Assembly: GCA_020639295.1 (NCBI GenBank)
Contig: JACKGY010000004.1
Span: 62,001-126,000, forward strand
Direction of reading: 5' to 3'
From: Planctomycetota bacterium
GTDB lineage: Bacteria > Planctomycetota > GCA-002687715 > DRQF01
DNA: 64,000 bases
Within the stretch, counting starts at the first letter, position 1. Every line of letters starts with the position of its first letter. Positions 18,049 to 27,583 of this stretch are shown here, in pieces. The position numbers and the translations under genes are program-made. The notes beneath the pieces were generated by a model. The model saw only the letters and a program-made list of their open reading frames with translations, was not told the DNA's origin and did no database searches.

Positions 18049-18651
18049 ATGGAAACCCTGGAAGCCATCACGACCCGGCGTTCGGTCAAGCACTACGACC
18101 CGGCACACCGGCTGAGCGAGGCGGAGATCGAGAAGCTGATCGGTCTGGCGATGCTGTCGCCGACCTCCTTCAACATCCAGAACTGGCGCTTCGTCGTGGT
18201 CGCCGATGCCGCGGAACGCAAGGCGCTCCGCGAGGCGGCATGGAACCAGGCCCAGGTGACGGACGCCTCGGCGCTCTTCATCCTCTGCGCCGATCTCCGC
18301 GCCTGGGCGCGGGAACCGCAGCGCTACTGGCGGGACGCGCCGGCGGCCGCACGGGATGCGCTCGTGCCGATGATCGGGCAGTTCTACGAGGGCCGGGATC
18401 AGCTGCAGCGCGACGAGGCCATGCGTTCCTGCGGCATCGCCGCCCAGACGATCATGCTGGCGGCGCGGGCCTTGGGCTACGACAGCTGCCCGATGATCGG
18501 CTTCGACCCGGAGAAGACCGCCGCGATCATCAACCTGCCCGAGGATCACGTCATCGGCCTGATGATCACCGTCGGCAAGGCCCTGCAGCCGGCCTGGGAC
18601 CGTCCGGGTCAGCTGCCCCCGGCCGAGGTGCTGGTGCGCGACCGCTTCTGA
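18049..18651 (+). CDS. nitroreductase-family flavoprotein
   Basis: 200 residues, starting 'METLEAITTRRSVKHYDP', the classic nitroreductase opening with the FMN-phosphate-binding Arg pair. 'LAMLSPTSFNIQNWRFVVV' and the C-terminal 'GYDSCPMIGFDPEKTAAIINLPEDHVIGLMITVGKA' are typical of NfsB-like and SagB-like oxidoreductases. It reduces nitro compounds or quinones with NAD(P)H through FMN. The start at 18049 is chosen by homology and a GAGGAG ten bases upstream; a longer frame from 17917 lacks family character. Its stop directly abuts the stop of the convergent hydrolase. Confidence 0.92.
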   Translation: METLEAITTRRSVKHYDPAHRLSEAEIEKLIGLAMLSPTSFNIQNWRFVVVADAAERKALREAAWNQAQVTDASALFILCADLRAWAREPQRYWRDAPAAARDALVPMIGQFYEGRDQLQRDEAMRSCGIAAQTIMLAARALGYDSCPMIGFDPEKTAAIINLPEDHVIGLMITVGKALQPAWDRPGQLPPAEVLVRDRF

Positions 18652-19578
18652 TCAGGGCCAGAGCCCGAGTCCGGCGAGGAAGTCGGTTTCCGCGATGAGC
18701 GGCTCCGGTCGCAGGCGGCCGCCTTCCTCGTCGAGCTCGAAGCCCCAGAAGCGGAGGACCAGGCTCTGGTGATCTTCGTCTCGCCGCAGCAGTCGAAGGT
18801 CGTCCCGATCCCTGCCCGCCGACTCGAGGCGGTCGATTTCGATGGTCGGCAGAAGCGGGTCGTCCTCGGGGACGAGGAGCAGCGTCGGCACCCGGCCGGC
18901 GCTGATCATGACCGCGAGCGGGGCGACCGGCGGAGCACGATGGCAGGCCGCGAGCAGCGCGCCCAGGAGGGCGCCGTGCTCGGCGCGGGCGGCGTGGTCG
19001 ACCACGGTCGCGGCATCGACCGGCGCCGCCAGGACCAGGGCTCGCGGTCGGGCGCCGCCGTCGATGATCGCCGCCGCGGCCAGGCTGCCGAGAGAGGCCG
19101 CCCGGATCAGGACCCGCTCTTCGCGGCCACCGGCGAGACGCTGGGCCACGGCCCAGATCGCGAGCGCATCCCGACCGAGGCCGTCGGCATCGACCTCGCC
19201 CGCGGAGGCCCCGACGCCACGGTAGTCGATCACCAGCGAACTCAGGCCGCGGTCCCGGAAGGTCGCGAGCGTCTCGCGGAAGCCGGCGAAGCCGGGCAGA
19301 CCGCAGGTCGCCGACATGCCGCGCGGCAGGAGGTGGAGGACCAGCGCCGACTCGGGCTCGGCCCGGAGATGGAAACCGCGCAGCTCGAGGCCGTCCGAGG
19401 TCCGACAGGCGACCGCCTCGGCGTCCAGGGGCAGGGCCGCGGGTTCGGGCCGGCCGACGCCGACCACGAGCGGCGCCGCGCAGGCGCCGGCCAAGAGCGG
19501 CAGGAGGCAGGCGATCAGGCGGGAAGCTCGGCCGATCGGCAGGGCGAGGCCGGACGAGTGGCGCGAGAATCGAGTCAT
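18652..19578 (-). CDS. alpha/beta hydrolase-like lipoprotein
   Basis: 308 residues. The ATG follows GAAGGAG. An N-terminal hydrophobic segment ending 'LLPLLAGACAA' looks like a lipoprotein signal with Cys33 as the anchor. The body has alpha/beta-hydrolase order: 'SALVLHLLPRG', 'GLSSLVIDYRGVGASAG', a nucleophile elbow 'IRAASLGSLAAA' (Ser in an A-x-S-x-G variant of GxSxG), 'VPTLLLVPEDDPLLP' with a candidate acid, and 'DEDHQSLVLRFW' with a candidate catalytic His. It is probably an envelope-anchored esterase or peptidase of unknown substrate. Confidence 0.78.
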   Translation of the reverse strand: MTRFSRHSSGLALPIGRASRLIACLLPLLAGACAAPLVVGVGRPEPAALPLDAEAVACRTSDGLELRGFHLRAEPESALVLHLLPRGMSATCGLPGFAGFRETLATFRDRGLSSLVIDYRGVGASAGEVDADGLGRDALAIWAVAQRLAGGREERVLIRAASLGSLAAAAIIDGGARPRALVLAAPVDAATVVDHAARAEHGALLGALLAACHRAPPVAPLAVMISAGRVPTLLLVPEDDPLLPTIEIDRLESAGRDRDDLRLLRRDEDHQSLVLRFWGFELDEEGGRLRPEPLIAETDFLAGLGLWP

Positions 19579-19670
19579 GGCGGGGCTCCTTCTCCGTTGC
19601 CCGATCGGGGTCGGGCCGCGAAGATCCTCCTGCCGCCCCGCCGACCGGGGTCGACATCGAGGAGAGACGC

Positions 19671-20357
19671 ATGAGAGCCGCGGATCGGCCGAGAAACTGG
19701 CGCGCGTTCTTTCGCGGTCAGGCCCTGCAGGCCGGGATCATCGTCCTGCTGCTGATCCTGGTCCAGGTCGCGCGCCGGCAGCTGCCCGCCACGGCCCGCG
19801 GCGAGGCCCTCGGACTCGCCAGCGAGGCCTGGCTCCTGATCGGCCTCGCCGGACCGCTGCTGCACCAGTCCTGGGTCTTCCTGTTCTGGCGTGGCGCCCT
19901 GGTGCTGGGCTGGACGGCGGCGGTCTTCCCCTGGTACCGCCTGGGCTTCTCGCTCTTCGCCTTCTGGCGGGTCGCCGCGGTCTTCATCCTCGCGCGCGCG
20001 AATCGTGACACGCTGCCGATCGATCGGGGCCTCGCGCTCGCCATCGCCCTGCCTCTGGTGGCGCTGGCTCTGTGGCTGATCTGGTCGGTACTGCGTCACT
20101 TCGGGCTCGAGCGCGCGGCCGGAGGCGATCACTTCTTCCCGCGCTATCGCAGCATGCCGCTCTGTCGCGAGGGCATCTTTCGCTACCAGCCGAACGCGAT
20201 GTACTCGGTCGGCTTCCTGGCGCTCTGGGCGCCCGCGATCGCCTGGTGCTCGCAGGCGGCCCTCCTATTGGCCGCCTTCAATCACGCGGCCATCTGGGCC
20301 CACTATCTCGGCACCGAGAAGCCCGACCTCGAGATCCTCCACGGCGCGAAGGTCTGA
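19671..20357 (+). CDS. PEMT/ICMT-like membrane methyltransferase
   Basis: 228 residues; the start follows GAGGAGAGACGC. Hydrophobic helices lie near 18-33, 48-68, 72-95, 102-122 and 130-145, and then a C-terminal segment 'GIFRYQPNAMYSVGFLALWAPAI...HYLGTEKPDLEILHG'. A conserved Arg/Asn-Pro-Met-Tyr-like signature followed by a Glu-Pro-Asp-x-x-x-x-x-G end is typical of the phospholipid and isoprenylcysteine methyltransferase superfamily, which binds S-adenosylmethionine in the membrane. The match is by motif memory. The acceptor could be a phospholipid or another lipid. Confidence 0.6.
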   Translation: MRAADRPRNWRAFFRGQALQAGIIVLLLILVQVARRQLPATARGEALGLASEAWLLIGLAGPLLHQSWVFLFWRGALVLGWTAAVFPWYRLGFSLFAFWRVAAVFILARANRDTLPIDRGLALAIALPLVALALWLIWSVLRHFGLERAAGGDHFFPRYRSMPLCREGIFRYQPNAMYSVGFLALWAPAIAWCSQAALLLAAFNHAAIWAHYLGTEKPDLEILHGAKV

Positions 20358-20384
20358 GAGGGTGGAGCTTCGAAAGCGAAGTGG

Positions 20385-20413
20385 GTGGGCCGCGAGCGGC
20401 GCTCGCGGCCCAC
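20385..20413. terminator. bidirectional hairpin terminator
   Basis: A perfect 13-bp inverted repeat (GTGGGCCGCGAGC / GCTCGCGGCCCAC) with loop GGC, centred between the stops of two convergent genes (20357 and 20439). Confidence 0.8.
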
Positions 20414-20438
20414 TTCCATCAGGAACTTCTCGAGATGA

Positions 20439-22454
20439 TCACTCGAAGCGGAACTCGTGGACGTCGGTCACGGCGAACCAGCCGTTGGCCGCGTTCGAGT
20501 CCAGGGCGAAGCCCTGCACCCAGAGCGACCAGCCGGGGACGGTCGGGCCGACGTGGAAGAAGAAGCGCTTGCCGCAGAGGTAGGGCGCCTCCCAGTAGGG
20601 CATCGGGCCGGGGCCGAGGAGGATCAGCTCGAGCGGGTTGAGGTGGAACCCGGGCAGGCTGGGCACCGAGGGCGGCATGACGCCGGTCGGCAGCGGGCTG
20701 CCGACGACGTACATGTCGTTGGCGTTGAAGCAGGCGTTGGGGGCGTAGACCCGCAGCTCGAGCGTGTCGCCGTTGCGCAGGAACTTCGCCGCCTTGCCGA
20801 GGTCGCCCTGGTTGTTGACCCGCGAATTCAGCTCGAGGTCCTCGAGCGAACCCGGCATGACCATCACCGCCGACTCGTCGCCGCCGATGTCGAGGCCCAG
20901 GCCGATCACGCGCGGATCGCCGTCGATGTCCTTCGGGGTCAGGCCCACGGCCTGGGGATCACCGGCGTCGATGCAGGGCGAGTTCGGGCTCAGGTGGAAG
21001 TCGTTGTTCGGCGCGTCGACGAAGAGCGGGTCCAGGTCGAAGTTGCCGATGCCGCCGACGAGGCCCTCGACGTTGCTGTAGCTGACGTTGACCTGGCCGC
21101 TGCCGCCGATCTCGTCGCCCGCGGTGACGAAGAAGTTGCCGCCGAGGTCGCCGGTGTCGCCGTAGAGGATCGAGTTGCTGATGTCGACGCTACCACCGTC
21201 GGCCTGGACGCCGCCCGCGACGTCGGTCGGGAGCAGGGCCTCGGCGATCGGGCCCGGGTTGAGGTCGGTGCCGGCGACGTTGCCGGCGATGGTCGTGGCG
21301 AGGACGATGACCGCGCCACCGGTGCTGTGCAGGCCACCGGCGCCGGCGATGCCGGGGCCACCGAGGTCGTCACCGCCGACGTTGTTGCCGATCACGCAGC
21401 CGGTGATCAGGGCGTTGCCGGTGGCGTTGACGCCGCCGGCGCCACCCTGGACGCCATCGATGCCCGAGAGGCCACCGTGGTTGCCGCGGATGTAGGTGTT
21501 GTCGATGGTCGCCGCGACGCAGTCGACGCCGCCGGCGCCGGCCACGGCACCCGGCGCGCCCTGGAGGGCGGGGGCGAGGGCATCGCCACCCTGGTTGCCG
21601 CCGATGTTGCAGTAGTGGATGTAGGGCGCGCCACCCGCGCCCACGCCACCGGCGCCGGCCCAGCGGGCGCCGGTTCCGGCATGGCCACCGAAGTTGTTGT
21701 GGATCTCGCAGTCCTCGATGACGGTCAGGTTGCTCGGCAGGATGACGCCGATGCCGCCCGCGCTCGAACCGCGGAAGTTGGGCGCGCCCATCGAGTCACC
21801 ACCGATGTTGTTGCGGATGATGCAGGCGCGGATGAAGGCCGTGCCCTCCTCGACGAGGATGCCGCCGGCGCCGCCGTGCGCGGCCGGAGCGGCGGTCGGG
21901 TTGGCGATGTTGGTGCCACCGATGTTGCCGAGGACGTTGCAGTTGCGGATCGCCGGGCCGGCCGGGTCCGGGCCGTCGCCACGGACGAGGATGCCGCCCG
22001 CGCCGCCGATCGCCATGCCGGCGGCGTTGCCGCCCCGGTTGTTGATGATGTCGCAGCGGAGGATCGTCGGCGAGGAGATCCGGATGTCGATGCCGCCGCC
22101 CTGGGCGCCGGCGCCGTTGATGACCGTGTCAGCACCCTTGCCGTTGCGGAAGGTGAGGTTCTCGACCAGGAGGCTACGGCCGAGGTTGGGGCCGATGCTC
22201 AGCACCGGGCCGTTCATGCCGCCATCGACGATGGTCGAGGCCGCGCCGGCACCGGACAGCTTGATGTGCTTGCCGGTGATGACGAGGTTCTCGAAGTAGA
22301 CACCCGGCGCGACGATGACGATGTCGTTGTTCGCCGAGGCGTTGATGGCGGACTGGATGGTGGGGAAACCGCCCGGCACGAAGCGCGTGACCTGGGCGTT
22401 GAGCGCGGCGCTCGCGAGAGCGACCACGCTCAGGATCGACAAGAATCTCTTCAT
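20439..22454 (-). CDS. secreted right-handed parallel beta-helix protein, paralogue 1
   Basis: 671 residues with a signal peptide (MKRFLSILSVVALASAALNA). It opens with the shared 'FPTIQSAINASANNDIVIVAPGVYFENL' type of start of pectate-lyase-like helix proteins, then many coils containing 'I-x-x-N-x-G-G' turns ('IINNRGGNA', 'IIRNNIGGDS', 'VIGNNVGGDD'), a 'DPLFVDAPNNDFHLSPNSPCIDAGDP' choice-of-anchor-Q-like segment near 480-530, and a C-terminal domain of about 140 residues ending 'VPGWSLWVQGFALDS...HEFRF'. It is probably exported and surface-bound; no catalytic residues were recognised. Two paralogues lie upstream on the same strand. Confidence 0.9.
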   Translation of the reverse strand: MKRFLSILSVVALASAALNAQVTRFVPGGFPTIQSAINASANNDIVIVAPGVYFENLVITGKHIKLSGAGAASTIVDGGMNGPVLSIGPNLGRSLLVENLTFRNGKGADTVINGAGAQGGGIDIRISSPTILRCDIINNRGGNAAGMAIGGAGGILVRGDGPDPAGPAIRNCNVLGNIGGTNIANPTAAPAAHGGAGGILVEEGTAFIRACIIRNNIGGDSMGAPNFRGSSAGGIGVILPSNLTVIEDCEIHNNFGGHAGTGARWAGAGGVGAGGAPYIHYCNIGGNQGGDALAPALQGAPGAVAGAGGVDCVAATIDNTYIRGNHGGLSGIDGVQGGAGGVNATGNALITGCVIGNNVGGDDLGGPGIAGAGGLHSTGGAVIVLATTIAGNVAGTDLNPGPIAEALLPTDVAGGVQADGGSVDISNSILYGDTGDLGGNFFVTAGDEIGGSGQVNVSYSNVEGLVGGIGNFDLDPLFVDAPNNDFHLSPNSPCIDAGDPQAVGLTPKDIDGDPRVIGLGLDIGGDESAVMVMPGSLEDLELNSRVNNQGDLGKAAKFLRNGDTLELRVYAPNACFNANDMYVVGSPLPTGVMPPSVPSLPGFHLNPLELILLGPGPMPYWEAPYLCGKRFFFHVGPTVPGWSLWVQGFALDSNAANGWFAVTDVHEFRFE

Positions 22455-22675
22455 GGGGACTACTCCTTAGCGATCGGGGGGATCGGCGCGTTGCTCGACG
22501 TCCCGCCATTCGGTTGTTCACGAAGAAGGCATCGAGCTCTGGATCGCCGCCTTACCGGCAATGGACCTTCTTAATCTGAGCCGCCTCGGATTGCCAGAGG
22601 ATTGTTGACTTGGAGTTTGATCCTGTGTTTTTCGAGTCCTTAAGTCGGGCTCGGAGCCAGGGATTCGCCCCATCT

Positions 22676-24652
22676 TCATGGAGGCTTCATCCAACGGCCG
22701 GGGCCACAATGGAACCGCAGCTCGTGGGCCTCCGAGAGGGCGAAGAAGCCGTTCCCCGCGGCCGGATCGAGAGCCAGGGCCTGGACGTAAAGGCTCCAGC
22801 CCGGGTGGCTCTGCGTCACCGGCATGGTGAAGACCATCCCCTGGCTCAGCGGCTGGCTCGCCGCCACGAAGGTCGATGGGGCCAGGATGATCAGGGCCGC
22901 GGGGTCCACGTGACAGCCCGGCAGGAGCGGTAGGAGGAGCGGCGGCGCCGACGAAGGTCGGGCGCTGCCGATCAGCCAAAGCGCGCCCGGGGGGTAATGG
23001 CCACCGGGAGAGAGCGCCAGCAGGTCGAGACGATCGCCCGTCGTGATCAGCTTCACCGACCCGCGCGCGGGTTCACGGCCGTTGACCCGGGACTCGAGTT
23101 CCAGGTCCTCGGCCGTGCCCGGTAGCAGGGAGAAGCCGTACTCGTCGGCCCCCTGGTCCGGGCCCGGGCCCATGATTCGGGCTTCGCCGTCCAGGTCACG
23201 GTCGGCGTGGGCGCTCATCGCCGCGCCACCGGCATCACGACAGGGCGAGGTGGGCCCAAGGTGGTAGTCGCCTGCGGCCGGAGCGACGAAGAGGGGGTCG
23301 AGGTTGCTGTTCGCGACCCCGGCGTAGCCGCCGGCGATGTCGCAGTGCTGGACGATGGGCGCCGCCGCGCCGCCGATCTCACGCGGGCCGCCGTAGCCGT
23401 CCAGATCGTTCCACAGGATCGAATCCAGGATCAGCGCGACGCCTTGGAGCTGGATCGCACCGGCCACGCCCGGGACGTTGCCCGGGCCGCCGAGGTTGTC
23501 GGCGAAGGTGCAGCCGATGATCTGCGCCACGCCGCCGCGCTGCCAGAGCCCCCCGGCGCCCGCCTGTAGCCCCAGTGGCGGCTCCATCGCCCCGCCTTCG
23601 TTGCCGACGACCAGGGAGGAACGGAGGCGGATGTCGCCATCGGCATCGATGGCGCCGGATCCGCCGTAGCCGGCCGCGAGACTGGCCTTCCCGCCGCGGT
23701 TGCCGCGGAAGATGCACCCGTCGAGCAGGCCGTGGTCGACCCGCATCGCGCCGGCTCCCGCCCGCAGCGACATGTAGGGCGACCAGGCGTCGCCGCCCTC
23801 GTTGTCGGCGAAGACGCACCAGGTCGCGACCAGGTCGTAGGCCGTGACGGCCCCGGCGCCGGCGAAGAACATGATGTCGTCGTGCAGGGCCCGGCCTCCC
23901 TGGTTGTTCCGGAAGACGCAGTCATCCAGCAGCAGCGGCGTGAGGAAGACCTCGCTCGTGATCGCGCCGGCGCCCGCGTGATAGCGGGCGGCATGGCCAT
24001 CGCCGCCCTCGTTGCCGATGAAGACGCAGGCATGGAAGACCGGTTGCCCACTGGTGATGAGGGCGGCGCCGGGGCCACCGTCGCCGTCGCCCGGCAGGGG
24101 ACCGGAAGGACCGCCGAGGTTGTACTCGAAGCGACAGCCGTCGACGTGGAGCGCGCCGCCCTGCATCACCGACAGGCCGCCGGCTCCGCAACGCAAGCCA
24201 CCGCGGCCCTCGCTGCCGACGTTGTTCGCGATCACGCAGTCGCGGATCGTCGCGGCGGCGCGTTCCAGGTCGATGCCCCCGGCCTCGGCCCTGACGCCGT
24301 CGGGCGCGCTCAGGCGGCCCCGGCCGCCCTCGAAGCGCAGGCCCTCGATGGTCACCACGGCCCTGACCTGACCGCCCACGACCCGCAGCACCGGCAGGAC
24401 CTGCTGGCTCCCATCCACCACGCTCGCTTCGGGGCCGGCCCCACGCAGGACGAGGTCCTTCTGGACGATGACGAGATTCTCGTGGTAGACGCCCGGCGCG
24501 ATCAGGACCACGTCGCCGTCGACGGCCGCGTCGATGGCTGCCTGGATGCTGGGCTGGTCCGCCGGGACCCGGTGCGTCGTCTGCGCGTCGATGTCGTCGA
24601 CCGGGATCAGGGAGGTGATGGCTACGAGGGCGATGATGTCGATGACTCGCAT
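22676..24652 (-). CDS. secreted right-handed parallel beta-helix protein, paralogue 2
   Basis: 658 residues. The start at 24652 follows AGGAG and gives a signal-like N terminus (MRVIDIIALVAITSLIPVDD); a longer frame upstream is not protein-like. It shares with its neighbours the opening 'QPSIQAAIDAAVDGDVVLIAPGVYHENL', the repeated 'N-x-G-G' coils, the 'DPLFVAPAAGDYHLGPTSPCRDAGG' block and the C-terminal 'HPGWSLYVQALALDP...HELRF' domain. Unlike the other two, it runs on for 11 residues beyond that ending ('HCGPGRWMKPP'), which suggests loss of the original stop. Function is unknown; exported adhesin or polysaccharide-binding roles are possible. Confidence 0.88.
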   Translation of the reverse strand: MRVIDIIALVAITSLIPVDDIDAQTTHRVPADQPSIQAAIDAAVDGDVVLIAPGVYHENLVIVQKDLVLRGAGPEASVVDGSQQVLPVLRVVGGQVRAVVTIEGLRFEGGRGRLSAPDGVRAEAGGIDLERAAATIRDCVIANNVGSEGRGGLRCGAGGLSVMQGGALHVDGCRFEYNLGGPSGPLPGDGDGGPGAALITSGQPVFHACVFIGNEGGDGHAARYHAGAGAITSEVFLTPLLLDDCVFRNNQGGRALHDDIMFFAGAGAVTAYDLVATWCVFADNEGGDAWSPYMSLRAGAGAMRVDHGLLDGCIFRGNRGGKASLAAGYGGSGAIDADGDIRLRSSLVVGNEGGAMEPPLGLQAGAGGLWQRGGVAQIIGCTFADNLGGPGNVPGVAGAIQLQGVALILDSILWNDLDGYGGPREIGGAAAPIVQHCDIAGGYAGVANSNLDPLFVAPAAGDYHLGPTSPCRDAGGAAMSAHADRDLDGEARIMGPGPDQGADEYGFSLLPGTAEDLELESRVNGREPARGSVKLITTGDRLDLLALSPGGHYPPGALWLIGSARPSSAPPLLLPLLPGCHVDPAALIILAPSTFVAASQPLSQGMVFTMPVTQSHPGWSLYVQALALDPAAGNGFFALSEAHELRFHCGPGRWMKPP

Positions 24653-24761
24653 GTCGACTCCTGTCCGTGGCGACCGTGGAGCACGGCGCCGATTCCGGAG
24701 ATGGATGAGGAGTCGCGAGCGGACTCGCGACTCCTCGGTGGATCGATGACCGGAAGGGTCG

Positions 24762-26720
24762 TCAATCGAAGCGCAGCTCATGGCCCTGCGTGGCTGCGTA
24801 CCAGCCATTGAGGGCGCTGCCGTCCAGGGCGAATCCCTGCACCATCAGCGACCAACCAGGGACGCTGACCGTGCCGTTGAAGATCCAGCGCCGGCCGTTG
24901 GGCCAGCCGCCATCGAGGACGGGAAGCGGGCCAGGAGCCAGCACCATGATCCCGAACGGATCCAGTTGGAAGCCGGGGAAGCCCGGGATGGGCATGGGGG
25001 GGGATCCGGTCAGGAAGGGGCTACCCAGCAACCAGAAGTCGCCGGGAGAGAAGCTCGCCATGGGGGAGAAGATGCGGACGTCGAGGACGTCGCCGATGCC
25101 GAAGTACTTGACCGAGCCACGCGGGTCGCCCCAGTAGTTGACGACGGTCTCGAGCACGAGATCCTCGCCCGTTCCCGGGTAGACGTCGCGGTTGAACTCG
25201 TCGGCACCCATGTCGGTCGAGTTGCCGATCGGCCGTGGTTCGCCGTCGATGTCCTTGAGCGGGAGATCCGGCACCAGCCCGTCACCCATGTCACGGACCG
25301 GCGAGGTGGGCATCAGGTGGTAGTCACCCGTCGCCTCGGCGACGAAGAGCGGATCGACGTTCATGTTGCCGAAGCCGATCCAGCCGCCATCGACGTTGCT
25401 GAACACCGCCGTGATCAGGCCGGGGCCGCCGGCCTCGGGCGCTCCGGGCGTCGGGCCGACGCCGCCCGAGTCACCCCAGAGGATCGAGTTGACGATCGCC
25501 AGGCTGCCGAAGTCGCTGTGGATGCCACCGCAGCCGCAGAGGTCGTAGGCCGAGCCGCCGACGTTGTTGGCGACGGTGCACTGGATGACCGTGACGTCAC
25601 CGCTGAGGGCGTGGATGCCGCCGCCGCCGCCCATTCCGGGCGCCAGGCCGTCGGAACCACCCTCGTTGTCGGTGATGACCGAGCTCTCGATCAGGGCATT
25701 GCCGGCCACGTAGACGCCGCCGCCGGCGCCACGCAGGCCCTCCATGCCGGAATAGCCGGCCTTGTTGTTGCGGATGTAGGTGTTCCTGATCTTCGGCGCC
25801 AGGCCGTAGATGCCGCCCGCGCCGCTGCTGTTGACGCCGAACTCGCCACCGACGGGGCCGCCGATGTTGTTGTCGACCACGCAGAACAGGATCTCGGGCG
25901 AGCCGCCGTGGATGCCACCGGCACCGGCCAGCGGCGTGCCCTCGCCGGCCATGCCGGCGACGTTGTCGCAGATCACGCTGTCCTCGAACTTGGTCTGCCG
26001 ACGCGGCAGGCTCAGCTCGACGCCGCCGGCACCGACCGTCATGGTCGAGAAGTAGGAGTCGCCGCCGCAGTTGTCACGCACGTAGGTCGCGCGCATGAAC
26101 ATGTTCGCTTCGGTCAGCAGCACGCCACCGGTTCCACCCTGGCCGTTCATGACGCCGAGGTGGGGAATCGTCGTGCCGCCGATGTTGGCGCGGATGACGC
26201 AGTTCAGGATCGCGGCGCCATCGATGTCGGGGCCGCAGCCCATGAGGGCGATGCCGCCCGCGCCACCTTGCGCCCGGTCGCCCACGTCACCGCCGCGGTT
26301 GTTGACGATGCGGCAGTTCTTGATGGTGGGCGACGAGCATTGCACGTAGATGCCGCCGGGTTTGCCCTCATGGCCGTAGCCGAAACCGTCCACGCCACGA
26401 CCATGGGTGAACGTGAAGCCCTCGATCCAGAGCGCGCGACCGAGATTCGGCTTGATGCAGAGGACCGTGCCGGCATTGTTGCCGTCCACGATCGTGACGT
26501 TCGGACCGCCACTGCCGATCAGCCGGATCTCCTTGTCCTGGATGATGAGGTTCTCGAAATAGGTTCCGGGCGCGACCAGTACCGTGTCGCCCGTCACCGC
26601 GTTGTCGATGCCCGCCTGAATGGTCGGGTAGGTTGCGGGTACCTGAAGAGTTGCCTGAGCACCCGCGATCTGCACGATCGAGATCAGGAGGACGACGACG
26701 AGGCAAGTCTTGCCTGTCAT
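24762..26720 (-). CDS. secreted right-handed parallel beta-helix protein, paralogue 3
   Basis: 652 residues. The ATG at 26720 follows AGGAGGAG and opens a signal peptide (MTGKTCLVVVLLISIVQIAG). The layout is the same as its two downstream paralogues: 'YPTIQAGIDNAVTGDTVLVAPGTYFENL', beta-helix coils with 'N-x-G-G' turns ('IRNNKAGYS', 'ITDNEGGSD'), 'DPLFVAEATGDYHLMPTSPVRDMGD', then the C-terminal domain ending 'VPGWSLMVQGFALDG...HELRFD'. It is the first gene of the three-gene run; only 109 bases separate it from paralogue 2, so they may be co-transcribed. The tandem arrangement points to local duplication followed by divergence. Confidence 0.9.
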   Translation of the reverse strand: MTGKTCLVVVLLISIVQIAGAQATLQVPATYPTIQAGIDNAVTGDTVLVAPGTYFENLIIQDKEIRLIGSGGPNVTIVDGNNAGTVLCIKPNLGRALWIEGFTFTHGRGVDGFGYGHEGKPGGIYVQCSSPTIKNCRIVNNRGGDVGDRAQGGAGGIALMGCGPDIDGAAILNCVIRANIGGTTIPHLGVMNGQGGTGGVLLTEANMFMRATYVRDNCGGDSYFSTMTVGAGGVELSLPRRQTKFEDSVICDNVAGMAGEGTPLAGAGGIHGGSPEILFCVVDNNIGGPVGGEFGVNSSGAGGIYGLAPKIRNTYIRNNKAGYSGMEGLRGAGGGVYVAGNALIESSVITDNEGGSDGLAPGMGGGGGIHALSGDVTVIQCTVANNVGGSAYDLCGCGGIHSDFGSLAIVNSILWGDSGGVGPTPGAPEAGGPGLITAVFSNVDGGWIGFGNMNVDPLFVAEATGDYHLMPTSPVRDMGDGLVPDLPLKDIDGEPRPIGNSTDMGADEFNRDVYPGTGEDLVLETVVNYWGDPRGSVKYFGIGDVLDVRIFSPMASFSPGDFWLLGSPFLTGSPPMPIPGFPGFQLDPFGIMVLAPGPLPVLDGGWPNGRRWIFNGTVSVPGWSLMVQGFALDGSALNGWYAATQGHELRFD

Positions 26721-27583
26721 GGTTCTCTCCTCCTCGCGTCGTCGGATTGATGACGACGCCTCGGGGTTGAAGGGGGCGCCTGTCGAGGTGAGTCTCTCTT
26801 CCCTGATGTCGTCGCTGGCAAGCGCGGCGTCTCGCTGGGAGACGATGCCCTGCGCTTGCAAATGCCGGGCCCCGACCGTCGCCATGCGTCTGGTCGAGCC
26901 GGGCCCGATCCGGTGGGCGACGAATCCTGTTCCCCGGGGCCGAGAGCGCGACGAAAGCACCGTCGTTCGGCCGGAGAAGGAGTCGCGTCCCCGTTTGTCA
27001 GCACCGCACTTGCGTCCATTGACCCGGGAGCGGCGGGTGAGAGCACCCGAATCGAGATCGTTCACGAACCGCCGCGAACGCCTCCGAGAGTCGAACCGAC
27101 GCGTCTGTGGTTAAACATAGCGCGTCGATACAACATTGGAATCGCGCTTGGCGCCCGCCGCGACCGGCTTCCGCTCGACCTGGTCGTGGGGGTGGATTCC
27201 CCGCGCGGTTCGCCGTCGGCCGGTCACCTTCGAGGAACTACACGCCACCGACCCCAGGAGCGGCCCGTCGTGGTGGCCTCTGCCGCGGCCGGGTCGAGGT
27301 GGCGGGGAATCTCGCTGAGAGCAAATCCCCGACCTCGGCCTTCGATCCGGTCGGGGTACCCGAAGTCCGCCGCCGCTGCGGAATCGTCCGCCGGCGGCCC
27401 GTATCGGCGCCACGAGTCCCCGGCCGGGGCGGTCGCCACCGGCGAGCCGGTCCGCGCTCGAACCACCCGAGGGGCGGCACGACCCTTGCTCCTGAGGACG
27501 CGTCGGCTCGACGGCCGACGCCGGCGTGGTGTCGGTTCGAGCCTCGCTTTCCCGCGATCGGAAATCGATGTGAGAGACCCACC
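26721..27583. other. long non-coding divergent region
   Basis: 863 bases between the divergent beta-helix and lipoprotein genes. Open frames crossing it are rich in Arg/Pro/Ala with no family resemblance and are treated as chance. A local AT-richer island at about 27109-27146 (TTAAACATAG, then ATACAACATTGG) may contain a promoter. Nothing else was recognised. Confidence 0.5.

Noticed and set aside
20457..26750. Long + strand frames opposite the beta-helix genes
   Set aside because: Low-complexity Ala/Asp/Val/Arg composition mirrors the antisense of Gly/Asn-rich repeats; no start signals or domains.
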